Shown: positions 41,179-49,866 of the stretch, piece after piece | How the letters are laid out: each line of letters starts with the position of its first letter | Position numbering within the stretch: position 1 is the first letter of the stretch | Assembly: GCF_000262465.1 (NCBI RefSeq) | Contig: NZ_CM001489.1 | Span: forward strand, 1,275,781-1,339,780 | Origin: Frankia sp. QA3 | GTDB lineage: Bacteria > Actinomycetota > Actinomycetes > Frankiales > Frankiaceae | Direction of reading: 5' to 3' | Length of the DNA stretch: 64,000 nt | The notes under the pieces: model-generated | Database searches by the model: none | What the model saw: the letters and a program-made list of their open reading frames with translations, nothing else | Told to the model about the DNA's origin: nothing | Program-made: the position numbers and the translations under genes

Positions 41179-41281
41179 TCGTGGTTCGTGCTCGGCGTCG
41201 CCGAGGAGCACGAACCACGATCCTCCGGGCCCGGAGGATCAACCGCCGGCCCGACCTCTCCGCCTGCGGAGGGGTCGGGCC
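41179..41281. terminator. Three consecutive hairpins after katA
   Basis: 41179-41220: a 15-bp perfect stem (TCGTGGTTCGTGCTC with GAGCACGAACCACGA), 12-base loop. 41219-41240: a perfect 22-bp palindrome centred on GGGCCC. 41248-41281: a 16-bp stem with one mismatch. Together they should end katA transcription before the cysteine-hydrolase-like gene. The first matches the hairpin at 37862. Confidence 0.8.
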
Positions 41282-41327
41282 TCGGTCTGCTCGGCCGCGG
41301 CGTGGGCCGCGGGCGGACGTGCCTGCC

Positions 41328-42851
41328 TCAGGCCTTGGCCTGCGCGTCCGACCGGGCGGGGTTGGCCTGCTGCGCGACCTTCGGGTCGGTCTGGTTCTGC
41401 TTGGCCCGCACGCCCGCCTCGATCCGGCCGCCGAGATCCTTGTCGACGTTGCGCCAGTACTCGAAGGCGCGCTCGAGCACCGGCTCGCTGACGCCGTTGA
41501 GCAGGTGCCCGACGATGTTGTCGACCAGCCGCTGGCGGGCCGCGTCGTCGAGGACCTCGCGGACCATCGTGGCGGCCTGGCCCCAGTCGTCGTCATCGGG
41601 GCGCAGGGTGTAGGCGGTGCGCACCATCTCGCCGTCGGCGAACCAGCGGCCGCCGTCGTCGGTCAGCTCCGGCTGGGCCCGGGGGCCGCCGTAGGAATTG
41701 GGCGCATACACCGGGTCGGTGACGTTCTGCACCCGCATCGCGCCGTCCTTGGAATAGCTGTGGACGGGGACCTTCGGCGAGTTCACCGGGATCTGCTTGT
41801 AGTTCACCCCGAGGCGGGCGCGGTGGGCGTCGGCGTAGCTGAAACCGCGGGCCAGCAACATCTTGTCGGGGGACAGGCCGGTGCCGGCGACCAGGTTGTT
41901 CGGCTCGAAGGCGGCCTGCTCCATCTCGGTGTGGTAGTCGCTGATGTTGCGGTTGAGGGTGAGCCGGCCGACCTCGTGCAGCGGGTAGTCGCCGTGCGGC
42001 CACACCTTGGTCAGGTCGAACGGGTTGAACCGGTAGGTCTTCGCATCCTCGAACGGCATGATCTGCATCTTCAGCGTCCAGCTCGGGAACTCCCCGTCCC
42101 GGATGTGCTCGTACAGGTCACGCTGGTGGTAGTCGGTGTCGATCGCCGCCATCTGGTCGGCCTCGTCCTGGGTGAAGAACTCGATGCCCTGGTCGGTCTT
42201 GAAGTGGTACTTCACCCAGAACTGCTCACCAGCGGCGTTGATCCACATGTAGGTGTGGCTCGAGTAGCCGTTCATGTGCCGCCACGTGCGCGGGATGCCG
42301 CGGTCACCCATCAGCCAGGTGACCTGGTGGGCGGATTCCGGGGAAAGCGTCCAGAAATCCCACTGCATGTCGTGGTCGCGCAGGTTGTTGTCGGCGCGTC
42401 GCTTCTGTGACCGGATGAAGTGCTGGAACTTCAGCGGGTCCCGGACGAAGAACACCGGCGTGTTGTTGCCGACGATGTCGAGGTTTCCCTCCCTGGTGTA
42501 GAACTTCACCGCGAAGCCGCGGGGGTCGCGCCAGGTGTCGGGGCTGCCCCGCTCGCCCGCCACGGTCGAGAACCGGATGAGGACGTCCGTCTCGGCACCG
42601 GGCTGGAACACCGCCGCCCGGGTGAAGGCGCTGACGTCCTGCGTCACCTGGAAGGTGCCGAACGCGCCGCCGCCCTTCGCGTGCGGCTGGCGCTCCGGGA
42701 TGCGCTCCCGGTTGAAGTTCGCCATCTGCTCCAGCAGATAGTGGTCTTGTAGCAGCAGTGGGCCGTCCGGCCCGACGGTCAACGAGTGTTCGTCGCTGGC
42801 GACGGGCACTCCGGCGTCGGTCGTCGTCGGACGGGTCTCGTATGCGGTCAC
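41328..42851 (-). CDS. katA: Monofunctional haem catalase
   Basis: A 507-residue small-subunit catalase: catalytic His57 in [13 protein letters not shown], the Asn in [12 protein letters not shown], and the haem-ligand Tyr in [16 protein letters not shown]. It breaks down hydrogen peroxide to water and oxygen in the cytoplasm. GTG 42851 has GAGGAGG upstream, 15 bp after the furA stop, so the pair is one operon and katA is controlled through FurA. Mycobacteria pair furA with the bifunctional katG instead; here the partner is a clade-3 monofunctional catalase, as in several other actinobacteria (catR-catA of Streptomyces). Confidence 0.95.
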   Translation of the reverse strand: MTAYETRPTTTDAGVPVASDEHSLTVGPDGPLLLQDHYLLEQMANFNRERIPERQPHAKGGGAFGTFQVTQDVSAFTRAAVFQPGAETDVLIRFSTVAGERGSPDTWRDPRGFAVKFYTREGNLDIVGNNTPVFFVRDPLKFQHFIRSQKRRADNNLRDHDMQWDFWTLSPESAHQVTWLMGDRGIPRTWRHMNGYSSHTYMWINAAGEQFWVKYHFKTDQGIEFFTQDEADQMAAIDTDYHQRDLYEHIRDGEFPSWTLKMQIMPFEDAKTYRFNPFDLTKVWPHGDYPLHEVGRLTLNRNISDYHTEMEQAAFEPNNLVAGTGLSPDKMLLARGFSYADAHRARLGVNYKQIPVNSPKVPVHSYSKDGAMRVQNVTDPVYAPNSYGGPRAQPELTDDGGRWFADGEMVRTAYTLRPDDDDWGQAATMVREVLDDAARQRLVDNIVGHLLNGVSEPVLERAFEYWRNVDKDLGGRIEAGVRAKQNQTDPKVAQQANPARSDAQAKA

Positions 42852-42866
42852 AACGTCCTCCTCGCC

Positions 42867-43298
42867 TTACCGTGCAGGGACACCATCCGATCTGCAGCTA
42901 CGGCACACGCCCCAGAACACGACTTCGGCCTCTTCGATCACGAACCCGGCGTCATCGCCCGGCTCCAGGCAGGGGCGGGCGCCGGTCACGCAGTCCACAT
43001 CGGCTACCCGGCCGCAGACGCGACAAACCAGATGGTGATGGTTGTCGGCCGTGCGGGTCTCGAAGCGGGCCGGCGAGCCCGCGGGCTCGATTCGGCGGAC
43101 GAGACCGGCGGTCACGAACGCCGCCAGCACGTCGTAGATGGCCTGCTTCGAGACCGTGCCCAGCCTGGCGCGGACCTGCTCGGCCACCGCATCGGCCGTG
43201 GCGTGCGGGTGCTCGGCGAGCACGTCCAGCACCGCGAGGCGCGGCCCGGTCACGCGCAGACCGGCCCCGCGCAACGCGGCTTCCTTGGTGGTGGCCAT
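42867..43298 (-). CDS. furA: Fur-family peroxide regulator (FurA/CatR type)
   Basis: A 143-residue Fur-family repressor. The winged helix spans LRVTGPRLAVLDVLAEHPHA and VSKQAIYDVLAAFVTAGLVR; the metal sites are in DNHHHLVCRVCGRVADVDC and the C-terminal CRSC pair. It senses peroxide through metal-catalysed oxidation and represses the furA-katA operon. ATG 43298 lies 13 bp downstream of a FurA-type operator, so it is autoregulated. Confidence 0.93.
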   Translation of the reverse strand: MATTKEAALRGAGLRVTGPRLAVLDVLAEHPHATADAVAEQVRARLGTVSKQAIYDVLAAFVTAGLVRRIEPAGSPARFETRTADNHHHLVCRVCGRVADVDCVTGARPCLEPGDDAGFVIEEAEVVFWGVCRSCRSDGVPAR

Positions 43299-43310
43299 GG
43301 GGCCATCGTG

Positions 43311-43333
43311 CCACCTATTCTGGATGGAGTCAA
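43311..43333 (-). promoter_or_regulatory. FurA operator and -35 of the furA-katA promoter
   Basis: On the minus strand, TTGACTCCATCCAGAATAGG closely resembles the known mycobacterial furA operator (TTGACT, then TTCCAGAAAAGG). TTGACT can serve as -35. The surrounding 43330-43365 is AT-rich. Confidence 0.65.
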
Positions 43334-43429
43334 TTTAACGACCACGCCATTTTAATGATCGGATCGCCGTACCCGTGGATGGTGCGGGCCCGGTGCCCTG
43401 ACGCGGCGGGGCGGGGCGCGACAGTCGGC

Positions 43430-44590
43430 TCAGCCGGCCTCGGCCTCGAGCAGGGCCAGGGTGTCGAGGTCGGCGGTCGCCACCGAGAAGCGTCCGATCA
43501 TCGTGTGGTTGTCCTGCCCCCAGTGGTCCTTGGTACCCATCCAGGCCTGCAGCCCGTACATCGCCCATCGCCGGTACTGCTCCCAGATCGCGTCCGCGGC
43601 CGGCACGTCGCGCGCCCCCGTGGCCAGCAGCGCCTCCCGGTAGCGGGCCAGCAGCTCGCGCTCGTGGGCGCGACGCTCGTCGACGGTGAGCGCGCCGACC
43701 ATGAAGTAGCTGACGTCGCGCCAGGCGTGGCCCTTGCGGACCATCTGCCAGTCCAGCCAGATGCGGTGGCCGTCCGGGCGCAGGTAGGTGTTGCCGAGGT
43801 AGGCGTCGCCATGCACGATCGTGCGCGGCCCCGCCTGCGCGCGGGCGTACTGGTTGAGCAGGTCGTAGGCGCGCAGGAACCGCTGGGGGTCGGCCACCAT
43901 CCAGGCCGGCAGCCGGGAGACGTAGACGTCGCGGCCGAGGTTCTCCTCGACCAGCCACCACATGATGCGGGCCTGGTCGCAGTCGCCGCGGGTGTCCATC
44001 GAGGTGGGCAGCCAGCTCGCCGCGTCGAGCCGGGGGCTCGCCCAGTAGCTGCCGTGCAGGACCGCCATGTCGTCGAGCGCCCGGCCGACCGCGTCGACCC
44101 CGATGTGCTGGTAGCTGTTGCCGAACTCGCCGCCGAGCTCGATGAGGTCCTCGAGGACCGCCAGCCCCTGGCCGCTGCCGTCGGGGTCCCAGTCGGCGTA
44201 GTAGTAGCGCGGCGCCGGGATCTGGCTGCCCTCGACCAGCTCGTGGTAGAAGCGCGCCTCCACCTGGCAGATGTCCATGGGGTTCGCGCGGCCGGTGAAG
44301 TTCGCCTTGAGACACAGGTGCTCGGGCAGCCCCGCCTGCCGGCCGACCTCGTTGTAGGCGACGGCGACCCGCATCTTCGTGGTGTGCGTGTTGCGCAGCT
44401 CCACGGTCTGCAGACTGGTCACCTCGATGCCCGGGTAGCGGTTGGCCAGAATGGCGCCTAACCAGCTCGCCGTGACCTCCTCCCAGTGCATCGGCATCGG
44501 CGCCGGGCGGGCATACGGACCGTAGCTGGCCAGCTCCGTGACGTCGGGCCGCCAGGGCTGGGCGGAGGGCAGGCTCGGGCTGTTCGACAC
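43430..44590 (-). CDS. Aminoglycoside-phosphotransferase-fold (APH/choline kinase-like) protein
   Basis: A 386-residue kinase-fold phosphotransferase. The catalytic loop IVHGDAYLGNTYL and the metal-binding IWLDWQMVRKGHAWRDVSYF are clear, and the substrate-binding half holds LCLKANFTGRANPMDICQVE. Proteins of this kind in lipid-catabolising actinobacteria are often annotated as generic phosphotransferases; the substrate is unknown and antibiotic resistance should not be assumed. GTG 44590 has GGGAG upstream; another GTG at 44611 lacks one. It is divergent from the flavin reductase gene. Confidence 0.82.
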   Translation of the reverse strand: MSNSPSLPSAQPWRPDVTELASYGPYARPAPMPMHWEEVTASWLGAILANRYPGIEVTSLQTVELRNTHTTKMRVAVAYNEVGRQAGLPEHLCLKANFTGRANPMDICQVEARFYHELVEGSQIPAPRYYYADWDPDGSGQGLAVLEDLIELGGEFGNSYQHIGVDAVGRALDDMAVLHGSYWASPRLDAASWLPTSMDTRGDCDQARIMWWLVEENLGRDVYVSRLPAWMVADPQRFLRAYDLLNQYARAQAGPRTIVHGDAYLGNTYLRPDGHRIWLDWQMVRKGHAWRDVSYFMVGALTVDERRAHERELLARYREALLATGARDVPAADAIWEQYRRWAMYGLQAWMGTKDHWGQDNHTMIGRFSVATADLDTLALLEAEAG

Positions 44591-44847
44591 GCGGCGACTC
44601 CCGTCGTTCACACTCGGCTACGACGCCCGCCCCTTGCAGGCACTGGCGCCGGTGGCAGATTGTGTCAGTCTTGCCCGCGACACGCCTGTTCACGTCGGAC
44701 GCTCGGTTCGACGGGGATCAACCTTTTCTCTGGCACCGGGTGCCACTAGAGTTCTGGGCGTCCGGCGGCTGGCGCAGGTGTGTGCCGGTGCAGGTGTTGT
44801 CGTGTCGGTGGGCGCTGGCCGCCCCGGTCGTGAAGGGCTCTGGCTGC

Positions 44848-46065
44848 ATGGACAGGATCGTCATCGTGGGGGCGGGGCTCGCCGGTGGGCGGGCGGCGGT
44901 GGAGCTGCGCGCGGGGGGGTTCACGGGGAGCATCGTGCTGCTCGGCGCCGAGGAGCACCCGCCCTACGACCGGCCGCCGCTGTCGAAGGGGGTGCTGTCG
45001 GGCCGGGTCGAGGACACCACCCTGACGCTCGACCTCGACGGGGTGGAGGTCCAGCTCGGCCGGCGGGCCACCGGGCTGCGGCCCGGGGTCGTCGAGACGG
45101 AGGCGGGCCCGGTCGCCTACGACGGGCTGGTGCTCGCCACCGGGGCCGCGCCGGTGACCCTGCCGGGCGACGGGCCGCAGCGGGTGCTGCGCACGATTGA
45201 CGACGCCCGCGCGCTGCGCGACACGCTCAAGCCCGGCCTCCGGCTGGTCGTGGTGGGTGCGGGGTGGATCGGCGCGGAGGTCGCGACGACCGCGGCGAAG
45301 ATCGGCGCCGAGGTGACGGTGATCGAGGCGGCCGCCTCGCCGCTGCAGGTCGCGCTCGGCGGCGAGGTCGGCGGGCAGACCGTCGCCTGGTACGCGCAGG
45401 CGGGCGTGGACCTGCGCCTCGGGGTGTCGGTGCGCGAGATCGGCCCGCAGGGGCTGGTTCTCGGTGACGGCGAGTGGTTGGCGGCCGACGAGGTCGTCGT
45501 CGGGGTGGGCGTGCGTCCGGACACCGCGTGGCTGGCCGAGTCCGGGCTCGTCCTCGACCGCGGGGTCGTCGCCGACGAGCATCTCGCCGCCTCCTGGGAC
45601 GCGGGGTCGGATGGTCCGCCCGTGGTGGTGGTCGGGGACTGCGCGGCGTGGTGGTCGCGGCGTTACGACCGGCGGCTGCGGGTGGAGCACTGGGACTGCG
45701 CGCAGGGCAGCCCCGCCGTCGCCGCGACCACGCTGCTCGGAGGCGAGGCGGTCTACGACCCGGTGCCCTACTTCTGGTCGGAGCAGTTCGGCCGGATGGT
45801 GCAGGTCGTCGGGCTGGCGGGGCCGCAGGACACGCTGGTGTGGCGGGGGGACCCCGGCGCCGTCGCGGCGCCGGAGGCCAAGCGGGCGCCCGGGTGGTCC
45901 GCCGGCTGGTTCGCGCCCGACGGCCGCCTCGCCGCGCTCGCGAGTGTGAACCGCCCGATGGACGCCGTCGCCGCCCGCCGGCTGATCGCGGCCGACGCGG
46001 TCGTCGACCCCGCGCGCTTCGCCGACGTCTCCGTCGCCCTGAAGGACCTCGCGGCCACCGCCTGA
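44848..46065 (+). CDS. FAD/NAD-dependent ferredoxin reductase-like oxidoreductase
   Basis: A 405-residue flavoprotein. The first dinucleotide motif is RIVIVGAGLAGGRAAVELRA, then PPYDRPPLSKGVLSG and LVLATGAAP, a second GxGxxG in VVVGAGWIGAEVATTAAKIG, and VVVVGDCAAWW for the FAD ring. This is the BenD/HcaD-type reductase family that passes electrons from NAD(P)H to a ferredoxin for a P450 or Rieske oxygenase. No ferredoxin or oxygenase gene is next to it. ATG 44848 begins the conserved part; an open frame runs further upstream but is not conserved-looking. Confidence 0.85.
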   Translation: MDRIVIVGAGLAGGRAAVELRAGGFTGSIVLLGAEEHPPYDRPPLSKGVLSGRVEDTTLTLDLDGVEVQLGRRATGLRPGVVETEAGPVAYDGLVLATGAAPVTLPGDGPQRVLRTIDDARALRDTLKPGLRLVVVGAGWIGAEVATTAAKIGAEVTVIEAAASPLQVALGGEVGGQTVAWYAQAGVDLRLGVSVREIGPQGLVLGDGEWLAADEVVVGVGVRPDTAWLAESGLVLDRGVVADEHLAASWDAGSDGPPVVVVGDCAAWWSRRYDRRLRVEHWDCAQGSPAVAATTLLGGEAVYDPVPYFWSEQFGRMVQVVGLAGPQDTLVWRGDPGAVAAPEAKRAPGWSAGWFAPDGRLAALASVNRPMDAVAARRLIAADAVVDPARFADVSVALKDLAATA

Positions 46066-46178
46066 GGCCCCCCACCCGCGCGCGATTCGTCAGGAATAAT
46101 GCGCAGTGCGACCTATTCGTTCCGGTGCGGTAACTCGGGGCGGGTCGGCAGGGGACCGGGACTCGTCGGACGAGAGGC

Positions 46179-47051
46179 ATGGGGCTGGCTGTGGGAGCTG
46201 CGCAGGATCGAGAGGTTCCCAGGCCGTGGTGGAACTCCGCGGTCCAGCTCGACCGGACGCCGATCGAGCTGAAGACCGACCAGCCGCACTCGGCCCGCAT
46301 CTACGACTACTTCCTCGGCGGGAAGGACAACTTCCCGGCGGACCGGGCCGCGGCCGAGCAGGCGCTGATCGGTTTCCCGACAGCGCGGACCGGGGCCCGG
46401 GAGAACCGGGCCTTCCTGCGGCGGGTGACGCGGTTCCTGGTGACCCAGCGGGGGATCAGGCAGTTCCTCGACATCGGCACCGGCATTCCCACGTCGCCGA
46501 ACCTGCACGAGATCGCCCAGAGCATCGTCCCCGACGCGCGCGTGGTGTATGCGGACAACGACCCCATCGTGCTCGCGCACGCCCGTGCCCTGCTCAGCAG
46601 CACCCCGCAGGGCCGGACCGCCTACATCGACGCGGACCTGCGGGATCCGGAGGCGATTCTCGCCTCCGCGCAGCTGCGGGAGACCCTGGACCTGACCCGG
46701 CCGGTGGCGCTCTCGCTGATCGCGGTCTTCCACTTCATCCCCGACGAGGCCGACCCGTACGCGATCGCGGCCAGGTTGCTCGACGCCCTGCCCGCGGGCA
46801 GCTACCTGGCGCTCTCGCATGCCACCGCCGACTTCGACCCCGGCGCCGAGGAGCTGGCCGCGACCTACCGGGCGCGGGGCGTGTCGATGAACATGCGTGG
46901 CCGGGCGGCGGTGGAACGGTTCTTCGCGGGGCTGGAGCTGGTCGAGCCGGGCGTGGTGGCCGCCCAGCGCTGGCACCCGGACGACCCGACGCTCGGGGGA
47001 GTGGCCGACGCCGAGGTCAGCGGGTACGGCGGTCTCGCCCGCAAACCCTGA
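46179..47051 (+). CDS. SAM-dependent methyltransferase, Methyltransf_19 (SAV2177/DUF574) family
   Basis: A 290-residue protein of the actinobacterial family of PF04672. Signature segments are HSARIYDYFLGGKDNFPADR, ENRAFLRRVTRFLVTQRGIR, QFLDIGTGIPTSPNLHEIAQ (SAM motif I), VVYADNDPIVLAHARALL and SLIAVFHFIPDEADPYAIAA. The family is abundant in actinobacteria; substrates are unknown. ATG 46179 follows GAGAGG. A single-gene unit, convergent with the hydrolase at the end of the ABC operon. Confidence 0.9.
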   Translation: MGLAVGAAQDREVPRPWWNSAVQLDRTPIELKTDQPHSARIYDYFLGGKDNFPADRAAAEQALIGFPTARTGARENRAFLRRVTRFLVTQRGIRQFLDIGTGIPTSPNLHEIAQSIVPDARVVYADNDPIVLAHARALLSSTPQGRTAYIDADLRDPEAILASAQLRETLDLTRPVALSLIAVFHFIPDEADPYAIAARLLDALPAGSYLALSHATADFDPGAEELAATYRARGVSMNMRGRAAVERFFAGLELVEPGVVAAQRWHPDDPTLGGVADAEVSGYGGLARKP

Positions 47052-47098
47052 GGGAGGGCCGGGCCGTCACGCCGCGCCACCCGGCGGACGTCCACCCG

Positions 47099-47114
47099 CC
47101 CGGCCCGTGCCGGG
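47099..47114. terminator. Hairpin between convergent genes
   Basis: CCCGGC paired with GCCGGG, CCGT loop, in the 75-bp gap between the methyltransferase and hydrolase genes. Suited to stop both transcripts, but short. Confidence 0.45.
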
Positions 47115-47126
47115 TGCCGGCCGAAC

Positions 47127-48026
47127 TCAGGCGGGGTCCCGGTGGTGGAGCGCGCAGCGCAGCGTCGCCAGGTGCTCGATCGCGATCCGTTCCCGGTCCA
47201 GCTTCGTGGCGGGACCGGCGAAGCCGTGCAGGGCGTCCGGGAAGTGGTGCAGCTCCACCGGCACGCCGGCCTGCGCCAGCCGCAGCCCGAACAACAGCGC
47301 CTCGTCGCGCAGCGGGTCGCGCCCCGCGACGGACAGGTAGGTGCGGGGCAGTCCGCGCAGGTCCTCTGCGCGGGCCGGCGCCGCGTACACCGGCGTCGGT
47401 CCGGGTCCCTCACCCAGGTAGAGCCGCCAACTCTCCTCCGCCAGCGTGCGGTTCCAGATCGGCGTGCCGCGGTCGGAGGCGACCATCGACGGGGTCGTGA
47501 GCCGGTCGTCGAGCGCGGGGGTGGTCAGCTGCTGCAGGCACAGCGACGGCCCGCCCCGGTCGCGGGTCAGCAGGGCCAGGCCGGCGGCGAGGCAGCCCCC
47601 CGCGCTCGTGCCCGCCACCGCGAGCCGGGCCGGATCGGCCCCCACCTCGTCGGCCTGACCGGCGGCCCAGTGCAGCACGGCGAGGCAGTCCTCCAGCGCC
47701 GCCGGGTAGGGATGCTCCGGAGCCAGCCGGTATCCGACGGCGATCACCGTCGCCTCGGCGTACAGGGCCGCCTCGGCCGCCTGCCCGTGCACGGCGTCGA
47801 TGGTGCCGAGCACGAACGCGCCGCCGTGCAGCCACAGCACGGCCGGCAGCGCCGCGGTGACGCCCTGCGGACGGTAGACGCGCACCAGCACCGGCGGCGC
47901 CCCCGGTGGCCCGGGCACCCGCAGCTCCCGGGCCGAGACCCCCGGTCGGCGGGGCAGTTCGCCCAGCGGGCGGACGGGCGCGCGCTGGGTGGCGATGGCG
48001 TCCGTGAGGCTTCCCTCGACCGGCAT
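47127..48026 (-). CDS. Alpha/beta hydrolase, hormone-sensitive lipase family
   Basis: A 299-residue esterase. The oxyanion HGGAF motif is in LWLHGGAFVLGTID, the nucleophile Ser in VAGTSAGGCLAAG, the acid in AGRDPLRDEA, and the His in FPDALHGFAG. It would hydrolyse short acyl esters or amides. It starts 1 bp after the stop of the ABC ATPase gene, with GGAGGAG upstream, so it is the last gene of that operon and may process the imported compound. Confidence 0.9.
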   Translation of the reverse strand: MPVEGSLTDAIATQRAPVRPLGELPRRPGVSARELRVPGPPGAPPVLVRVYRPQGVTAALPAVLWLHGGAFVLGTIDAVHGQAAEAALYAEATVIAVGYRLAPEHPYPAALEDCLAVLHWAAGQADEVGADPARLAVAGTSAGGCLAAGLALLTRDRGGPSLCLQQLTTPALDDRLTTPSMVASDRGTPIWNRTLAEESWRLYLGEGPGPTPVYAAPARAEDLRGLPRTYLSVAGRDPLRDEALLFGLRLAQAGVPVELHHFPDALHGFAGPATKLDRERIAIEHLATLRCALHHRDPA

Positions 48027-48027
48027 C

Positions 48028-49866
48028 TCAGTTCTCCTCCGTGGGTCGCGACGGGACCGTGCCCGCTCGGGCGACCCGTCCGATCTCGCCGGGCACGGCC
48101 GAGAGCAGCTCCCGGGTGTAGGGGTGGTGCGGGTCGGTGAAGACCCGTTCCACCGGGCCGGTCTCGACGATCCGGCCGTCCTTCATCACCAGCACCCGGG
48201 CGCAGAGCTCCCGGACCACCGCCAGGTCGTGCGAGATGAACAGCACGGCGAGTCCCAGCGAGCCGGCCAGCTCCCGCAGCAGCGCCAGGATCTGCGCCTG
48301 GGTGGAGACGTCGAGCGCGGAGACCGGTTCGTCGCACACCAGCAGCCGCGGTCGGGTGGCGAGCGCGCGGGCGATCGCGACCCGCTGGCGCTGGCCGCCG
48401 GACAGCGCCAGCGGCCGCCGGTCCAGGTGGGTGACGGACAGCCCGACCTGTTCGAGCAGGGTCAGGGCGTGGGCCCGCCGGTCCCGGCGCGCCACGTCGA
48501 TGGCGGCGAGGGCCTCGCCGAGGATGCGCGCCACCGTCCAGCGCGGGTCGAAGGCGCTCAGCGGATCCTGCGGCACGAGCTGCAGCGTGTGCCGCTCGGC
48601 GCGGCGTTCGCGCTCGGGCCGGGCGCTCCACGGCTGCCCGGCCAGGCGCACCTGCCCGCCGTCCGGGGCGATGAGGCCGAGCACCAGGCCGGCGAGGGTC
48701 GACTTGCCCGACCCGGATTCGCCGACCAGCCCCAGCGTCTCCCCGGCGCGCAGGGTGAACGAGACGTCGTCGACGGCGGTGCGCCGGACGCCCCGCGCGC
48801 CGTGGAAGTGCTTGACGGCGTCCGTGACCACCAGCAGCGCAGCGCCGCCCGCACCTGCCTGCTCGCCGGTCGCCGCCTGCTCGCCGGCCGCCGCCTGCTC
48901 GCCGGTCGCCGTCTGCTCGCCGGTCGCCGTGGCGCCGGTGGGCTCGGGGATGCGGCGTCGGCGTCCGGGGACCGCTTCCAGCAGCGCGATCGTGTAGGGA
49001 TGGCGGGGGTGGGCGAGCACGTCGGCCACCGGCCCGGCCTCGACGACGCTGCCCTCGTGCATCACCGCGACCTCGTCGGCCAGCGCCTCGACCACCGCCA
49101 GATCGTGGCTGATCAGCAGCAGCCCGGTGCCGTCCGCCTTGAGCTGCCCGAGCAGCGCGAGGATGCGGGCCTGCACCGAGGCGTCGAGCGCGGTCGTCGG
49201 CTCGTCGGTGATCAGCACGTCCGGCTGGGCGGCGAGCGCGGAGGCGATCAGTGCCCGTTGGCGCAGCCCGCCGGAGAGCTGATGGGGGTAGCTGCGGGCG
49301 CGCTGCGCGGGATCGGGGATGCCGACCCGCTCCAGCAGCGCCTGCACGGCGGGGCCGGTGTCGCGGCGGGCGACCAGGCCGTGCGCCACCATCGCCTCGG
49401 CGATCTCCCGGCCGATCGGGCGCAGCGGGTCGAGGGCGACGAGCGCGTCCTGGGAGACCAGGCCGACGCGCCGGCCCCGCACCGCCCGCCACTGCCGGGG
49501 GCCGAAGGCGAGGGCGTCGGAGCCGTGGATGCGCAGCCGCCGCGCGGTCACGGTGGCGGTCGGGCCGGCGAGTCCCAGCAGCGCGCGGCCCAGGGTGCTC
49601 TTGCCCGACCCGGACTCACCGACGAGCGCGACGCAGCGACCGGCGGCGAGGGTCAGGGAGACGTCGCGCACGGCGTGCACCTGCCCGGGGCCCGAGCCGA
49701 AGCGGACGTCGAGGCCCGCCACCTCCAGGACCGCGGACGCGGGCGGCGGGTCGGCGCGCCCGTCCGCCGCGGGCCCGTCCGGGGCGGTGCGGGGCGCCGG
49801 CGGCCCGGTTGGCATGGGCATCGGCGGGAGCTCGGGACTGTGCCCGGAGTCCGCGGTCGCCGTCAT
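48028..49866 (-). CDS. Peptide/nickel-type ABC transporter, two ATPase domains in one chain (DppD-DppF fusion)
   Basis: A 612-residue protein with two complete ABC cassettes. Domain 1: Walker A GESGSGKSTLGRALLG, signature LSGGLRQRALIASAL, Walker B VLITDEPTTALDAS. Domain 2: GESGSGKSTLAGLVLG, LSGGQRQRVAIARAL, LLVCDEPVSALDVS. The linker holds four 18-bp repeats (48857-48928) read as Ala/Thr/Gly/Glu/Gln. ATG 49866 overlaps the permease stop (ATGA) and has AGGAG upstream. It powers import through the two permeases. Confidence 0.94.
   Translation of the reverse strand: MTATADSGHSPELPPMPMPTGPPAPRTAPDGPAADGRADPPPASAVLEVAGLDVRFGSGPGQVHAVRDVSLTLAAGRCVALVGESGSGKSTLGRALLGLAGPTATVTARRLRIHGSDALAFGPRQWRAVRGRRVGLVSQDALVALDPLRPIGREIAEAMVAHGLVARRDTGPAVQALLERVGIPDPAQRARSYPHQLSGGLRQRALIASALAAQPDVLITDEPTTALDASVQARILALLGQLKADGTGLLLISHDLAVVEALADEVAVMHEGSVVEAGPVADVLAHPRHPYTIALLEAVPGRRRRIPEPTGATATGEQTATGEQAAAGEQAATGEQAGAGGAALLVVTDAVKHFHGARGVRRTAVDDVSFTLRAGETLGLVGESGSGKSTLAGLVLGLIAPDGGQVRLAGQPWSARPERERRAERHTLQLVPQDPLSAFDPRWTVARILGEALAAIDVARRDRRAHALTLLEQVGLSVTHLDRRPLALSGGQRQRVAIARALATRPRLLVCDEPVSALDVSTQAQILALLRELAGSLGLAVLFISHDLAVVRELCARVLVMKDGRIVETGPVERVFTDPHHPYTRELLSAVPGEIGRVARAGTVPSRPTEEN
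48857..48928 (-). repeat. Four 18-bp repeats in the ATPase linker
   Basis: Units GCCTGCTCGCCGGTCGCC, read as xGEQAA-type hexapeptides between the two ABC domains. Confidence 0.92.

Noticed and set aside
43430..44590. Aminoglycoside resistance gene
   Set aside because: The fold is shared by many kinases; the substrate half does not show known aminoglycoside-binding features, and the context is not a resistance island.
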